Below, piece by piece: positions 8,707 through 17,247 of a DNA stretch of 64,000 nt (its first letter is position 1; the number at the start of each line of letters is the position of its first letter). A model generated the notes under the pieces. That model was given only the letters and a program-made list of their open reading frames with translations, searched no databases and was not told the DNA's origin. The DNA lies in assembly GCA_945881735.1 (NCBI GenBank), contig CAMCVF010000004.1, forward strand, positions 122,274 to 186,273. The letters run 5' to 3'. Position numbers and translations under genes: made by a program. This DNA comes from Methylotenera oryzisoli. Its GTDB lineage: Bacteria > Pseudomonadota > Gammaproteobacteria > Burkholderiales > Methylophilaceae.

Positions 8707-9345
8707 ATGACTGCCGTGGATAAAACATTAGCAGTCAACACGCAATGGTTTCATGTATTTAAATCCATGATAGATAGTGGCGACCTTGCCAATATCAGTG
8801 GCTCTGCCCTTAAAGTGTATTTGGTTATTAAATCACACGCCAACTTTAATACTGGCGCCTCATTCCCGTCTGAGCATACCTTGTCCGTGAAATCGGGTTT
8901 ATCCATCTCGCAAGTAAAAAGAAATCTCGTGGAATTAAGGCAATTATCCTACTTATTAACTGAAAAAATAGGCAGAAAAAATCACTATGTATTACGAGAA
9001 AAGATTGTGCTAAGAGACCTATTTGACAACAACGTGGCAGAAGCCTCTTGGGATTATATTCCGAACAAAGTTTCGGATATTGTCGATGACATCAAAAATT
9101 ATGTGCATTCGGCACAGCAAATAGATGCCAAAGTGATTCACATTGAGAACTTGCAAATCAATATCAATCAGGTTAATGGCAATGGGGTTGTCATCAACAA
9201 TCAGTCAAAAGGCATGGTGGATTTATCGAAATTCGATCAAAGCATGCAACATTTTATTAGGAAGTTTGCAGAAAAGTCAGGCGTCATCATCAAAGAAAGT
9301 GCTGCTAACAACACGAATATTGACTCAGATAGGGTTCACCCGTGA
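8707..9345 (+). CDS. Winged-helix/HTH protein, candidate replication initiator or iteron-binding regulator
   Basis: A 212-residue protein that starts directly after the virB3 stop. Residues about 25-95 look like a winged helix of the replication-initiator/DnaD-like type: SGSALKVYLVIKSHANF, SFPSEHTLSVKSGLS, and ISQVKRNLVELRQLSYL as recognition helix. The C-terminal part is a low-complexity Ile/Asn-rich segment. Its stop codon lies inside the first of five iteron-like repeats that continue downstream with a DnaA box and an AT-rich stretch. This is the layout of a Rep gene followed by its origin. I do not recognise a named family; it could instead be a vir-operon regulator binding those repeats. 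Confidence 0.6.
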   Translation: MTAVDKTLAVNTQWFHVFKSMIDSGDLANISGSALKVYLVIKSHANFNTGASFPSEHTLSVKSGLSISQVKRNLVELRQLSYLLTEKIGRKNHYVLREKIVLRDLFDNNVAEASWDYIPNKVSDIVDDIKNYVHSAQQIDAKVIHIENLQININQVNGNGVVINNQSKGMVDLSKFDQSMQHFIRKFAEKSGVIIKESAANNTNIDSDRVHP

Positions 9346-9514
9346 GCGGTATCAAACCAATAGGGCTCGTACGTGAGCTGTTTTACCCTGTGGGTAACTA
9401 TCACCTTATCCACAAGACAAAATGGTTAGGGTGCATGGGTGAGCTGTGTATAACTCAAATAGGGCTCATGGGCGAACTGTATCAACCCCTAATAGGGTTC
9501 ACCCATGCGCTACT
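9329..9514 (+). repeat. Five iteron-like repeats between the Rep-like gene and virB4
   Basis: Imperfect direct repeats with consensus WTAGGGYKCRYNSRTGMGC begin at 9329, 9360, 9426, 9459 and 9492. The spacings are 31, 66, 33 and 33 bases, that is, about three helical turns with one repeat position missing. Each repeat has an internal inverted symmetry (TTCACCCGTGAG type), so a dimer could bind. Where the missing repeat would lie there is a DnaA box. The first repeat overlaps the end of the Rep-like gene. Confidence 0.8.
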
Positions 9515-9574
9515 AAAAAGACTTTATATATTAAAAGCTTTTAAAAAGAACTCACAGAAAACGATAACGAAACC
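9406..9574 (+). other. DnaA box and AT-rich stretch: candidate origin of replication
   Basis: A perfect DnaA box TTATCCACA lies at 9406-9414, inside the repeat array. After the last repeat, 9515-9574 is strongly AT-rich (including TTTATATATTAAAAGC), as a DNA unwinding element would be, and virB4 begins at 9575. Iterons, a DnaA box and an AT-rich region beside a Rep-like gene together suggest autonomous replication of the excised ICE. This is an architectural inference and no replication data are available. Confidence 0.5.
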
Positions 9575-11998
9575 ATGACTGCAAAACATCAGAAAATTGC
9601 CAATAACGAAATCAGTGCTAGCGAGTATTTGCGTTTTAGCAGTGCAATTAGCGATGCGGTGGTCAAAACTTTAGACGGTGCCTATTTAACCACATGGCGG
9701 GTAGATGGCATTGCTTTTGAAACACGTGATGCAATTGATTTAGACATATTGCATGAGGCGTTTAATCAATTGCTGATCGGCCTAGGTGAAGTCGCTATTT
9801 GGTCACACCGTGTGCGCCGGCAATACTCAGACCAATTCAGCACTGAATACCAAAATCCATTTGCGAACACCTTTGCGAAACGCTATTACGCCAGTTTTGA
9901 GGGTTACAACATGATGGGTAACGAAACCTATCTCACGCTGGTGTATAGACCTTATGGTGCGGTTAAGAAAAACCTTTTTGGTCGCGTTGTCGACCTTCAA
10001 GAAAAATCATTGCGTGCCATCGAAGAGGCAGATAAGCACGCACTACGTAAAATTGAAGAACTCGCTACACGCATACAAGCCACACTCAAAAAATATGATG
10101 TAGAGCGGCTCGCCACTTATCAAGAAAACAACATTACCTATTCCAACCAGTTAGCATTTTACGGCTACCTGCTTAACACTGTTTGGGAAAAAGTACCTGT
10201 CAAAGATTACCGAATTCGTGACGTGTTACAAACTTCACGCCTATTTTTCGTCGAAGAGAAAATAGAAATTCGTGCACCGAATAAAAGACGCTTCGCCGCA
10301 ATGCTGGATTTGAAAGATTACCCAGCTACCACTGATGCTGGTTGTATGAATAGCTTGTTGTACACACCGTATGAATACATCGAGACGCAAAGTTTTTCGA
10401 TATTAGACAAACCCAGTGCCAAAGACAAATTAGAGAAACAGCGTAATCAACTTGTTTCAACCGAAGATGGTGCAGCTTCACAGATTAAGGCCTTAGACCT
10501 AGCCATTGATCAGCTGGTTGATGGGCAGTTTGTGCTGGGTGAGTACCATTATTCACTGGCCGTATTGGGCGATAGCATGGATGAAGCCACACGCAATATG
10601 GCAGAAGCACGCTCTGCACTCAGTCATGATGGCTACCAAACCGCACTGCTGGATTTGGTGGTTGATGCCGCATGGTTTGCCCAGCAGTCTGCGCACTGGC
10701 ATTTAAGGCCGCGCGAAGCACATCTCACCTCACGCAACTTTGCAGGTTTAGCCGCGATGCACGGCTTTGGTACGGGTAAGCGCAATAACAATCCATGGGG
10801 TGAAGCCGTCACCATTCTTAAAACACCGAATGGTGCGCCGTATTATTTTAATTTTCATGGCACTGACGAAAACGACGATTCCACCGATAAAAAAGCGCCT
10901 GGCAATACCACCATTATCGGCATGACAGGTTCAGGTAAAACCGTGTTGGAGTTGTTCTTACTACTGATGACTTTGAAATACCAACCCACGATTGTCTTTT
11001 TTGATAAAGATCGTGGCGCTGAGATTGTCATCCGCGCACTAGGCGGCAATTATCGCGTCCTTAAAAAAGGGATACCTACGGGCTTTAATCCATTTCAGCT
11101 AGAGGCGACTGAACACAATATTAGCTTTTTAGTAAAACTTGTGCAAAGTCTCGTGCCTTATTCACTCAATGCCACTGATAGTCATGAAGTAGAGCGTGCA
11201 GTCCGTGTGATGATGACCTTTGAGCGTAGCAAACGTGGCCTATATGCGATCAACCAGCAACTTCCCAATACGAAACAAAATAGCGTGCATGACTACCTAC
11301 AAAAATGGTGCAGAGGCGGCAGCTATGGCTGGGTGCTGGATAACGTGGAAGACAAAATAGACTTGAGTCAAGGCCATCTATTTGGTTTTGATGACACGGC
11401 TTTTTTAGAAGATAAAGACATCCTAGCGCCCGTCACTATGTACTTACTACACCTAACAGAAAGCTTGATTGATGGTCGCCGTTTTATCTATGTCATGGCT
11501 GAATTTTGGAAGCGTTTAGAGCTGTCAGAATTCACAGACTTTGCTGTCAACAAACAATTTACCATTCGTAAACAAAATGGATTCGGTATCTTTGATACAC
11601 AAAGTCCCGCACAAATCCTTAAAACACCACACGTTGCAGCCATGGTAGAGCAATGTGCTACGCAAATATTTTTGCCTAACCCCAAAGCTGATTACCATGA
11701 CTACGTGGAAGGCTTCAAAGTTACCGAGATGGAATATCACACCATCCGCACACTTGGTGAAACGAGCCGTCAGTTTCTAGTCAAGCAAGGTCATACCTCA
11801 ACAGTCGTCACCTTAGACCTTGGCAGCCTCAATGAAATGTTAGACGTACTCAGTACTTCATTAGATAACGTAGAAATGCTAGATGAAATTCGTGCAGAAG
11901 TGGGTGATGACGTACAAGACTGGATGCCAATTTACTTAAATCGATTAGCCCAGCGTAAAGCCATGACCAAAGCCAATAAAGGGCGAATAGTCCAATAG
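9575..11998 (+). CDS. virB4: VirB4 ATPase of the type IV secretion system
   Basis: An 807-residue conjugation ATPase that powers pilus assembly and substrate transfer at the inner membrane. The N-terminal CagE/TrbE/VirB domain covers about residues 1-420. The C-terminal RecA-like motor has Walker A IIGMTGSGKT (about 446-455) and FFDKDRGAEI as the VirB4-specific motif after it. RRFIYVMAEFWKRL is the Walker B region, in which the usual DE pair reads AE. Length and order fit the family. It is the first gene after the iteron region, with no strong Shine-Dalgarno sequence, so transcription through the iterons is needed unless there is a local promoter. Confidence 0.94.
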   Translation: MTAKHQKIANNEISASEYLRFSSAISDAVVKTLDGAYLTTWRVDGIAFETRDAIDLDILHEAFNQLLIGLGEVAIWSHRVRRQYSDQFSTEYQNPFANTFAKRYYASFEGYNMMGNETYLTLVYRPYGAVKKNLFGRVVDLQEKSLRAIEEADKHALRKIEELATRIQATLKKYDVERLATYQENNITYSNQLAFYGYLLNTVWEKVPVKDYRIRDVLQTSRLFFVEEKIEIRAPNKRRFAAMLDLKDYPATTDAGCMNSLLYTPYEYIETQSFSILDKPSAKDKLEKQRNQLVSTEDGAASQIKALDLAIDQLVDGQFVLGEYHYSLAVLGDSMDEATRNMAEARSALSHDGYQTALLDLVVDAAWFAQQSAHWHLRPREAHLTSRNFAGLAAMHGFGTGKRNNNPWGEAVTILKTPNGAPYYFNFHGTDENDDSTDKKAPGNTTIIGMTGSGKTVLELFLLLMTLKYQPTIVFFDKDRGAEIVIRALGGNYRVLKKGIPTGFNPFQLEATEHNISFLVKLVQSLVPYSLNATDSHEVERAVRVMMTFERSKRGLYAINQQLPNTKQNSVHDYLQKWCRGGSYGWVLDNVEDKIDLSQGHLFGFDDTAFLEDKDILAPVTMYLLHLTESLIDGRRFIYVMAEFWKRLELSEFTDFAVNKQFTIRKQNGFGIFDTQSPAQILKTPHVAAMVEQCATQIFLPNPKADYHDYVEGFKVTEMEYHTIRTLGETSRQFLVKQGHTSTVVTLDLGSLNEMLDVLSTSLDNVEMLDEIRAEVGDDVQDWMPIYLNRLAQRKAMTKANKGRIVQ

Positions 11999-12024
11999 TA
12001 TTTTTATTAACAAGGAGTTTCATC

Positions 12025-12612
12025 ATGACAATACGTCACCATTTAAGATTACCCGCCATCTTGCTAACCACACTTGCAATGGGTATTGCTCATGCTGATG
12101 GTGGCGAACTCACAGGCAAAGTTAAATTAGCCTGTGAAGCCATCCTTTGCCTTTCCACAGGTTCGCCGCCAGGCGAATGTTCACCATCACTGAGTGAATA
12201 TTTCAGTATTAATTTTGATGATTTCAGCGACACCATACAAGGCCGTATCAACTTTTTAAATCTATGTCCTGTTTCATCAGAAACACCGCAAATGAAAAGC
12301 CTAGTCAATGCGATTGCCAATGGCGCAGGACGTTGTGATGCAGCCTCACTGAATGCGACGCTCATCGCTTATACCAATGGGTTGCAAGGCTGCATTCAAG
12401 GCATTAAGCCTGCGTACTGCTCAGACTATGAAGGTCATGCATATACAGACCTTCACAATGGTGCGCATTATGTGGTGACGCAGTCACAGACGTATTGGCC
12501 ATTTAATAACTTCATGGGTAGTAATTCAAACAATAGCGGGAGTTTTCTAAATGGCTTCACTGGTGGAAACGGCCAAAACAGCACCCAAACTTGTGGTCAT
12601 TGGGTTGATTGA
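12025..12612 (+). CDS. TrbM/KikA-like conjugal transfer protein
   Basis: A 195-residue secreted protein. A signal peptide ends near GIAHADGG, followed by the TrbM signature: GELTGKVKLACEAILCLSTG, with SPPGECSPSLSEYF and several more cysteines (LNLCP, GRCD, QGCIQG, PAYCSDYEG, TQTCGHW) that probably form disulfides in the periplasm. TrbM/KikA/MpfK proteins accompany VirB operons of IncP, IncN and related systems. The C-terminal tail is Asn/Gly-rich. AAGGAG precedes the ATG. Confidence 0.82.
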   Translation: MTIRHHLRLPAILLTTLAMGIAHADGGELTGKVKLACEAILCLSTGSPPGECSPSLSEYFSINFDDFSDTIQGRINFLNLCPVSSETPQMKSLVNAIANGAGRCDAASLNATLIAYTNGLQGCIQGIKPAYCSDYEGHAYTDLHNGAHYVVTQSQTYWPFNNFMGSNSNNSGSFLNGFTGGNGQNSTQTCGHWVD

Positions 12613-12650
12613 TTTCATTGTTGACGTAAAAAATACCGAGGATAAATATC

Positions 12651-13355
12651 ATGAAAAAACATCACTTAAAACCGCATGTTAAAGCATTCATTATTGCGCT
12701 AACCCTTGCGGCCAGCTTACAAGCCAGTATTACGCCTGCCAATGCAGGCGGCATTCCTGTCATTGATGCGGCGAATCTTGCTAATACGCTCGAGAATATT
12801 GTGCAATGGGGTAAGCAGCTGCAAGCCATGAAAGAGCAATACGCACAACAACTTGCACAATATCAGTCCATGACGGGTAAACGTGGCTTCGGCGCGGTAT
12901 TAAACGATCCTAAGTTACGCCAATATTTACCCGCTGATGCACAAAAAGTGTATAGCCAAATGATGCGACCCGTGCAATCCATGGATGTTTGTAACGGGCA
13001 AACCAGTGAGTCTCTTACCCTGTGCCAAGCAGAAGTTAAAAAACATTACATAGACCGTGACAATTACGAAAAAGCCTACGATACCGCCACTACTGAGCAA
13101 ACGCAGATACAAGGTTTAATTGATCAGATTAGCAATACCGATGACCCTAAAGCCATTGCTGAATTGCAAGCCCGCATGGCAGGCGAACAAGCCAAGATTC
13201 AAAACACCGTGGTGCAAATGCAGCTGAGCGCACAGCTTGCTGAAATACAAAACAAGTTATTGCAGCAGGCTAAACAAGATGCGCAAGTAAAGGCCACGAT
13301 TGAGGATAGAGGCAATCCTATTTCTGCACCAGAACCGATTACCAATTGGGATTAA
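12651..13355 (+). CDS. virB5: VirB5-like minor pilin / pilus-tip protein
   Basis: A 234-residue protein with a signal peptide cleaved near ITPANAGG, then the VirB5/TrbJ pattern: IPVIDAANLANTLENIVQWGKQLQAMKEQYAQ and long helical segments rich in Gln and Ala. VirB5 caps the pilus and helps adhesion. The last residues, EDRGNPISAPEPITNWD, strongly resemble the end of the next protein, the EexN-like lipoprotein (EDRGKPISAPQPIANFN), suggesting exchange or duplication of a 3' gene end. Confidence 0.88.
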   Translation: MKKHHLKPHVKAFIIALTLAASLQASITPANAGGIPVIDAANLANTLENIVQWGKQLQAMKEQYAQQLAQYQSMTGKRGFGAVLNDPKLRQYLPADAQKVYSQMMRPVQSMDVCNGQTSESLTLCQAEVKKHYIDRDNYEKAYDTATTEQTQIQGLIDQISNTDDPKAIAELQARMAGEQAKIQNTVVQMQLSAQLAEIQNKLLQQAKQDAQVKATIEDRGNPISAPEPITNWD

Positions 13356-13383
13356 CCAAGCTATCAATAAGGGAATTTGCATC

Positions 13384-13665
13384 ATGAAACTAACACTTAT
13401 TACGCTTACGGCAGTTTTATTAACGGCGTGTTCTGGGCAAGACAAAACTGACTCGCAAAAGACTTTCACAGTGCGGGAGTTATTGAAAGAGCCTGCGCTC
13501 TATAAAAAGATAAGTGATTGGTGCAGCGAAAACCCTGCTGAGCGCAGCCTAGCACCCAACTGTATCAATGCATTGCAGGCTTTACATGAATTACAAGCAA
13601 ACGCCACGCTAGAGGACAGAGGAAAACCCATATCTGCACCTCAACCAATAGCTAATTTCAACTAA
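13384..13665 (+). CDS. eexN: EexN-like entry exclusion lipoprotein
   Basis: A 93-residue lipoprotein. The N-terminus MKLTLITLTAVLLTACSG has a lipobox ending at Cys16. FTVRELLKEPALYKKISDWCSENPAER is the EexN-family core, including the paired cysteines. EexN-type proteins sit in the recipient's membrane and stop redundant transfer of the same element. The ATG at 13384 is chosen because the longer frame from 13300 would begin inside virB5 and lose the signal. The tail copies that of VirB5. Confidence 0.82.
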   Translation: MKLTLITLTAVLLTACSGQDKTDSQKTFTVRELLKEPALYKKISDWCSENPAERSLAPNCINALQALHELQANATLEDRGKPISAPQPIANFN

Positions 13666-13701
13666 GTGCAATTTTAGATAAAAAATGAAATCTTATTTTA
13701 A

Positions 13702-14028
13702 TCAAGCGACCGCTATGAGTGCTTTAGGGTTAAGTTCGGCTATTTTGAGTAGCGTTTTAGCCGCACCACTAGGTGAGCGTCGTCCTTGCTCCCACTCTTG
13801 TAAAGTACGCACAGATACGCCCATTAAAGTAGCAAATTGTAACTGTGTCATGTGCGTAGCAATGCGCGCCTTGGCAACAGGCGATTCAATGACTTGCCCT
13901 GTGCGCGTAACAACGGATACTCGCCCCACTTTGCCAGCTTTTAGGTCATTTATAGATTCCAATAGTTCAGCATTTAGGTCACGTTTTGCATCACGTGCTA
14001 ATAAGTTTTTTTCAGATAATTTCTGCAT
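13702..14028 (-). CDS. HigA/NadS-like HTH antitoxin
   Basis: A 108-residue antitoxin with an XRE-type HTH: TQLQFATLMGVSVRTLQEWEQGRRSPSGAAKTLL. It is preceded by the LNAELLESINDLKAGKVGRV segment common in antitoxins paired with RelE/HigB toxins. It overlaps the 3' end of the toxin gene by 17 bases, toxin first, as in higBA loci. It should neutralise the toxin and repress their common promoter. The pair lies antisense to the vir operon, in the gap between eexN and virB6. Confidence 0.9.
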   Translation of the reverse strand: MQKLSEKNLLARDAKRDLNAELLESINDLKAGKVGRVSVVTRTGQVIESPVAKARIATHMTQLQFATLMGVSVRTLQEWEQGRRSPSGAAKTLLKIAELNPKALIAVA

Positions 14029-14344
14029 TTTCAGCCACCTCTTTCAATCGATTCAAAGTAGAAACAGCAATGTTTTCTTGACTACTTTTGGCGTATACCG
14101 TCAACAACCAAATACGTCCCAAAGCATCTTGTACAAAGTAAATGACGCGCACGCCACCGCGTTTTCCCATGCCAGCCCTAGACCATCGCAATTTACGTAC
14201 ACCATTTGTGCCAGGTATTACATCACCTTGTTTTGGATTTTTAGCAATAGAGGCTTGCAATTCTGCCAACGCATCATCGCTAAAGTAATCAACTGCATAA
14301 CGGGTGAATATAGGCAGCTCAATAAAAGTGTACATGACGGGCAT
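14012..14344 (-). CDS. RelE/HigB-like toxin
   Basis: A 110-residue toxin of the RelE/HigB superfamily: FIELPIFTRYAVDYFSDDALAELQ, GVRKLRWSRAGMGKRGGVRVIYF and IWLLTVYAKSSQENI. Toxins of this family usually cleave mRNA at the ribosome. The start at 14344 gives MPVMYTF; Met4 is also possible. The promoter must lie in 14345-14405, right before virB6 on the other strand, so toxin-antitoxin and vir transcription may interfere. The likely role is to stabilise the element. Confidence 0.88.
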   Translation of the reverse strand: MPVMYTFIELPIFTRYAVDYFSDDALAELQASIAKNPKQGDVIPGTNGVRKLRWSRAGMGKRGGVRVIYFVQDALGRIWLLTVYAKSSQENIAVSTLNRLKEVAENAEII

Positions 14345-14405
14345 TATACGTCAAAGACGTACTATGTCAAGCAGTTTATATCAACGGTAACAACAAAGGT
14401 ACACC

Positions 14406-15518
14406 ATGTTTAACTACATCGGCGGTACATTTTTCTCTTACGTAGACCACTTTGTAAATCAAGTGTCCGCACAATTAAGCATTTATGTGGCTGCAATAGC
14501 CTTATCTGCATTAACGCTGTACTACCTATTTGTAGGTTTTGCTGTGATGCGTGGCGAAGTGCGTGAGCCAATCAGTACCATAGTATGGCGTTCAGCCAAA
14601 ATGGCTATGATTCTATTTATCGCGTGTAGTGCAGGCGTCTATCAGGCTGAAGTCATCGGTACCGTCAAAACGGTCAGCGCAAACTTAATGAGTTCTGTTG
14701 CTGTTTCGACAACTGGTGGCGGTGCTTGTCCTGTTACAGGGACTGGTGATGCCGCTATGTTCAATGCGCTAGATTGCAATTTTAACCAACTGCTAACACC
14801 TTTCAATGACCTTGTCGCAGCGAGAATGAAGCTAAATATTCTTGATGTGGCAAGTGGTATTGCACTCAGTATCGTGGCTAATTTGTATTTAATTTGTGTC
14901 CTTATTTTGTTTGGTGCGGTTGGCATTATTTTTTTCACTAACCTGCTAACGCTCAGTTTAGTGTTGGCAGTAGGTCCACTATTCATCGGTGCATTAGCGT
15001 TTGAACCCAGCAAGAATTTCTTTGATGGTTGGAAAAACAAGATTGTTTACATCTTACTTTTGCAACTATTCATGATGATATTTTTGGGATTGGTGTTTGT
15101 GATTGTCAACGGTTACATCGTTCACCTAGGCTTTAATACGGATCAATCAGCCACATTCGTTGGCGCGAAACAAGCGGCAGCACTGAAAGCAATATTCAGT
15201 CTGATGGTGGTGATGTGTCTGTTTGCCTACTTGTTTACTAAGCTAGACAACATTGCCAATAGCTTAGTGGGAGGTGGCGACAATGCCAGTGGCTTAGGTT
15301 TGGCCTTAGCCACCGCACAAATCGCAAAAATGACCTTTGCCGCCATGCGGGGTGGTGGTAAAGGTGGAGGCAGTGCTGGCGGAAAAATAGAAAACAATAG
15401 CAACTTTAGCGCGAATTTGGGTAAAGGTGCTCCGCTGGCAGGGCGAGCCACACAAACTGTTGGCCAAGGCTTAAGACACTCAGCCCATGCAATCGCTTCA
15501 CGTTATCGAAATAGATAA
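14406..15518 (+). CDS. virB6: VirB6-like polytopic channel protein
   Basis: A 370-residue inner membrane protein of the TrbL/VirB6 family. Membrane segments lie at about residues 20-45, 60-75, 145-175, 180-200, 215-245 and 265-280. A periplasmic loop of about 60 residues follows the second segment, and a Gly/Ser-rich cytosolic tail follows the last. It contributes to the DNA channel of the T4SS. Position between eexN and virB8 is as expected for MPF-T systems. It follows the antisense toxin-antitoxin insertion, so its transcription must run through that module. Confidence 0.88.
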   Translation: MFNYIGGTFFSYVDHFVNQVSAQLSIYVAAIALSALTLYYLFVGFAVMRGEVREPISTIVWRSAKMAMILFIACSAGVYQAEVIGTVKTVSANLMSSVAVSTTGGGACPVTGTGDAAMFNALDCNFNQLLTPFNDLVAARMKLNILDVASGIALSIVANLYLICVLILFGAVGIIFFTNLLTLSLVLAVGPLFIGALAFEPSKNFFDGWKNKIVYILLLQLFMMIFLGLVFVIVNGYIVHLGFNTDQSATFVGAKQAAALKAIFSLMVVMCLFAYLFTKLDNIANSLVGGGDNASGLGLALATAQIAKMTFAAMRGGGKGGGSAGGKIENNSNFSANLGKGAPLAGRATQTVGQGLRHSAHAIASRYRNR

Positions 15519-15575
15519 CCAGCACCATGAAAACACTAAAACAACTTTTATCAAACTCCTCACTAGGTAAACAGC

Positions 15576-16349
15576 ATGCTATTTAATAACAAAAAAGACA
15601 TTCACCAACAAGCCCTCAATTGGGAAGCCTCCACTGCCATTGCGCTACATCAGTCTGAGGCTAGAGCATGGAATATAACTAAAATAATGACATTATTGGC
15701 CGTGTTAGCGATCACTGGTTTGGTATTTATGCTGCCCTTTTATAAAGTCATCCCCATGACTTTCTTGGTAGATAAAGTCACAGGTGAAGCGCAATTGGTA
15801 GATACCACAGCTTACAAACCAGCTAGTTTGAATGAGGCAGCCGATAGGCATTGGGTCGAAGAGTATGTGAACACGCGTGAACGCTATAACTGGATGCTGT
15901 TACAAAGTGACTATGAGCGTACTTTGGCTTTATCTGCTGGCGATGTACTCAAAAACTATCGCGCCATGTTTGGTCACGATAATGCGCTTGATAAACAACT
16001 CGGCAATTACACAGAACGTCGTATTCACATCGTTTCAACGACATTGCCGCCAGGCGCGCAGGGTACTGCCATCATTCGGTATGAGCGTACCACGCGCGAG
16101 CGTGGCTACGACACTGAAATAGCAGGTAAATACATTGCCTCAATGACTTATGTTTACGAAAAACCTTCACTACTCACATTACAAAAAGACCTTGATGCCA
16201 ATCCTTATGGATTCAAGGTCACAGGCTATGTGGTCGACAGAGAAGAAAAAGGCGCAGCAGTCGCTGCACCTATTATTAACGCCCCTCAGTCTTTATCACC
16301 ATCAGCTAACGGCACGTCACCAGCCGCTAACGGAGTATCCGCACAATGA
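15576..16349 (+). CDS. virB8: VirB8-like assembly factor
   Basis: A 257-residue bitopic protein. A short cytosolic N-terminus and one membrane helix (about residues 38-57, MTLLAVLAITGLVFMLPF) precede a periplasmic NTF2-like domain with EYVNTRERYNWM and VSTTLPPGAQGTAIIRYERT. VirB8 nucleates the core complex. Its stop overlaps the virB9 start by 4 bases, so the two are translationally coupled. The tail is Ala/Ser/Pro-rich. Confidence 0.93.
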   Translation: MLFNNKKDIHQQALNWEASTAIALHQSEARAWNITKIMTLLAVLAITGLVFMLPFYKVIPMTFLVDKVTGEAQLVDTTAYKPASLNEAADRHWVEEYVNTRERYNWMLLQSDYERTLALSAGDVLKNYRAMFGHDNALDKQLGNYTERRIHIVSTTLPPGAQGTAIIRYERTTRERGYDTEIAGKYIASMTYVYEKPSLLTLQKDLDANPYGFKVTGYVVDREEKGAAVAAPIINAPQSLSPSANGTSPAANGVSAQ

Positions 16350-17245
16350 AGTCTACAATCAATCAAGCAGCCATGAATTTAGTACGTACTAAATTAACGC
16401 GCAACGCTATCAAGTTAGCTGTTCTTGCCTCATTAAGTATCACTGGCTTCGTGCAAGCCAATGCGCAAGTCAGTGCTCAAGTCATTGAAGGCATAGCAAA
16501 CCCAGTACAGCTCATTCCTTACGATATGAATCAAGTCACCATGATTAAAGCCAAGCGTGGCTTTGCTACCCAGATTGATTTAGAAGCGGATGAACATATT
16601 GTGAAAGATGGTGTGGGTGGCGGCGATACCGATAATTGGATTACTTCAGCCAAAGTGGGTAGTAACTTTATTCTATTAAAACCTAAAAAGAATGCTCATG
16701 ATAGCAATCTTGTCGTTAAAACGGATAAGCGTAGCTACGCCTTTGATTTACATGTACTCAAAGACCACAGCTCAGATAAAGGCACTTGGCGCATTGCTTA
16801 TACTTACCCTAAGCCGAATACCGAAGTTGCACCGTTAACGCCAGCACAAATTGAGGCCATCAACAAAGCCAAAGTAAAACAGTTGCAAGCCGCACCACAA
16901 GCAGTACGCAACACGCAATACAGCATGCAGGTGATGACTAATTCAGATGAAATTGCACCCACGGCAGCATGGGATGATGGCAAATTTACTTATCTTAAGA
17001 TTCCGAATCACCGCGAAATTCCAGCGGTATTTCGTGTTACTGCCGATGGCACTGAATCCATGGTGAATACCCATATGGAGGGCGACAATAAAGATACTAT
17101 CGTCATTCACGGTATGGCAAAACACTATGTACTGCGCTTAAGCAAGCAAGTGGTCGGTGTTTGGAATGATGCCTACGATATTGAAGGTGTTAGCCCTAAA
17201 AATGGCACGGTGACCTTGGGCGTATCACGTCAGGTGGCAGAATAA
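16346..17245 (+). CDS. virB9: VirB9-like outer core protein
   Basis: A 299-residue protein with a signal peptide ending near FVQANAQ. An N-terminal VirB9 domain follows (IPYDMNQVTMIKAKRGFATQ, FILLKPKKNAHDSNLVVKT). The C-terminal domain (FTYLKIPNHREIPAVFRV) forms the outer membrane ring with VirB10 and a VirB7-type lipoprotein. It is coupled to virB8 by an ATGA overlap, and virB10 starts 2 bases after its stop. Confidence 0.94.
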   Translation: MKSTINQAAMNLVRTKLTRNAIKLAVLASLSITGFVQANAQVSAQVIEGIANPVQLIPYDMNQVTMIKAKRGFATQIDLEADEHIVKDGVGGGDTDNWITSAKVGSNFILLKPKKNAHDSNLVVKTDKRSYAFDLHVLKDHSSDKGTWRIAYTYPKPNTEVAPLTPAQIEAINKAKVKQLQAAPQAVRNTQYSMQVMTNSDEIAPTAAWDDGKFTYLKIPNHREIPAVFRVTADGTESMVNTHMEGDNKDTIVIHGMAKHYVLRLSKQVVGVWNDAYDIEGVSPKNGTVTLGVSRQVAE

Positions 17246-17247
17246 TC

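Noticed and set aside
9329..9514. Repeats read as a CRISPR array
   Set aside because: Repeats are about 19 bases and imperfect, with only 12-14 bases between; no cas genes. They fit iterons better.
9342..9578. Short plus-strand frames at 9143-9376 and 9342-9578
   Set aside because: They run through the iteron repeats and the 3' end of the Rep-like gene; residues reflect the repeats, not a protein.
13685..14413. A 242-residue plus-strand frame in the gap before virB6
   Set aside because: It is the antisense of the toxin-antitoxin pair, which has clear family motifs; the plus-strand translation is low in sense.
15527..15586. A 19-residue frame between virB6 and virB8 as a candidate VirB7
   Set aside because: No lipobox Cys, and it overlaps the virB8 start; at best a leader peptide.
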